DNA of 42,178 nt from Candidatus Jordarchaeia archaeon (GTDB taxonomy: Archaea > Asgardarchaeota > Jordiarchaeia > Jordiarchaeales > Jordiarchaeaceae), in the NCBI GenBank assembly GCA_018383815.1, contig JAHAWU010000015.1, forward strand, positions 1 to 42,178. Direction: 5' to 3'. Below the pieces are notes generated by a model, which saw only the letters and a program-made list of their open reading frames with translations, was not told the DNA's origin and did not search any database. Below, piece by piece: positions 41,813-42,178 of this stretch. The position numbers were made by a program, and so were the translations under genes. Numbering within the stretch: the first letter of the stretch is position 1; each line of letters starts with the position of its first letter.

Positions 41813-42178
41813 CTAAGGAGCGGGATATATCCTTGAATACTTGTCTAGATAAACCATTTCTTCCAACTTCTTCCGCGGGGTTCTGGGTGGAGTTCTAGCG
41901 GGGTAACCGAGAGCAATTATGGAAACCAGCCTAACGTCCTCGGGAATTTCGAGAATTTTTTTAATCTTTTCCTCGGCAAACATGAATCCCGCAGTCCAGC
42001 AGGCCGCCAACCCCTTTGAAACCGCAGACAATAAAAAGTTTTCAACCGCAGCGCCCACACTTAAAATAAACCAGATGTATAGTAATTCGAAAAGTTTTTG
42101 AATCATTCTTCTGTGGTAATGATTATGGGAAGAAAGGGTCTCGTGTTGCGTGAAGTACCATTGTTTTTGTTGGATGCT
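41813..42178 (-). CDS. Nitroreductase-family protein, 5' end beyond the window
   Basis: The frame is open from the right edge to the stop at 41813; 121 residues of the C-terminal part are visible. FMN-dependent nitroreductase fold: SVGAAVENFLLSAVSKGLAACW is the dimer/FMN helix and strand, and DVRLVSIIALGYPARTPPRTP is the characteristic C-terminal strand and turn, ending with LEEMVYLDKY. The N-terminal FMN-phosphate Arg/Ser region lies outside. Physiological substrate unknown; members reduce nitro compounds, flavins or quinones, and some act in F420 chemistry. Convergent with the acyl-CoA synthetase gene. Confidence 0.85.
   Translation of the reverse strand, partial: SIQQKQWYFTQHETLSSHNHYHRRMIQKLFELLYIWFILSVGAAVENFLLSAVSKGLAACWTAGFMFAEEKIKKILEIPEDVRLVSIIALGYPARTPPRTPRKKLEEMVYLDKYSRIYPAP

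Noticed and set aside
1-42178. CRISPR array or prophage
   Set aside because: No regularly spaced direct repeats and no phage structural, integrase or cas genes were seen.

Overview
The window looks like a piece of an archaeal genome, most likely a member of the Thermoproteota (TACK) such as Bathyarchaeia. The reasons are: low G+C; TATA-box promoters with near-leaderless starts mixed with GGTG/GGAGG ribosome sites and many GTG/TTG starts; the two-gene homocysteine module typical of anaerobic archaea; ADP-forming acyl-CoA synthetase subunits; an MptN/RimK-type ligase; MEMO-family, longin-like and RING-like proteins; and, most telling, what appears to be a bulge-helix-bulge (BHB) intron in a protein-coding gene. 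The phylum call is inference. No rRNA, convincing tRNA or CRISPR array was seen.

Layout. 1-5300: a 5'-truncated ADP-ribosylglycohydrolase, an acyl-CoA dehydrogenase with a winged-helix-like tail, a coiled-coil protein, and the homocysteine synthesis pair (DUF39-CBS plus NIL-ferredoxin). 5300-12100: a candidate structured RNA, a membrane RING-like protein, a pyruvate-kinase-like domain protein, a TIM-barrel epimerase-like protein, a 7-TM-like protein, a longin-like/winged-helix protein and a small protein. 12200-17600: ADP-forming acyl-CoA synthetase alpha chain, tandem helical paralogues behind a duplicated palindrome, RNase HI, a decayed IS607-type element, a second candidate structured RNA, and the cobalamin-binding methylmalonyl-CoA mutase subunit. 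17600-25000: indolepyruvate:ferredoxin oxidoreductase (iorB then iorA), three unknown or ligase genes and a PfkB sugar kinase. 25000-29300: fdhD-mobA, interrupted hypD, and a VapBC pair. 29300-35800: MEMO protein, an NSS transporter with a small overlapping partner, aminotransferase, Rieske protein and amidohydrolase. 36000-42178: tandem HAD paralogues around a small gene, then an acyl-CoA block (AMACR-like CaiB protein, nitronate monooxygenase-like protein, second acyl-CoA synthetase alpha chain) and a nitroreductase cut by the right edge.

How they fit together. Transport (NSS), transamination, oxidation of aryl 2-oxo acids to acyl-CoA (IorAB), acyl-CoA dehydrogenation and epimerisation, B12-dependent rearrangement, and ATP gain by ADP-forming synthetases suggest an anaerobic amino-acid or branched-acyl fermenter. 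FdhD/MobA and HypD imply molybdenum/tungsten formate dehydrogenase and [NiFe]-hydrogenase, whose structural genes lie outside the window.

Main discovery. hypD is split by 28 bases (27381-27408) exactly inside its CGTHE motif. The flanks fold into a textbook hBHBh' splicing motif (two 3-nt bulges, 4-bp central helix), and cutting after the second nucleotide of each bulge restores the frame and motif precisely. This is a candidate pre-mRNA intron in a hydrogenase-maturation gene.
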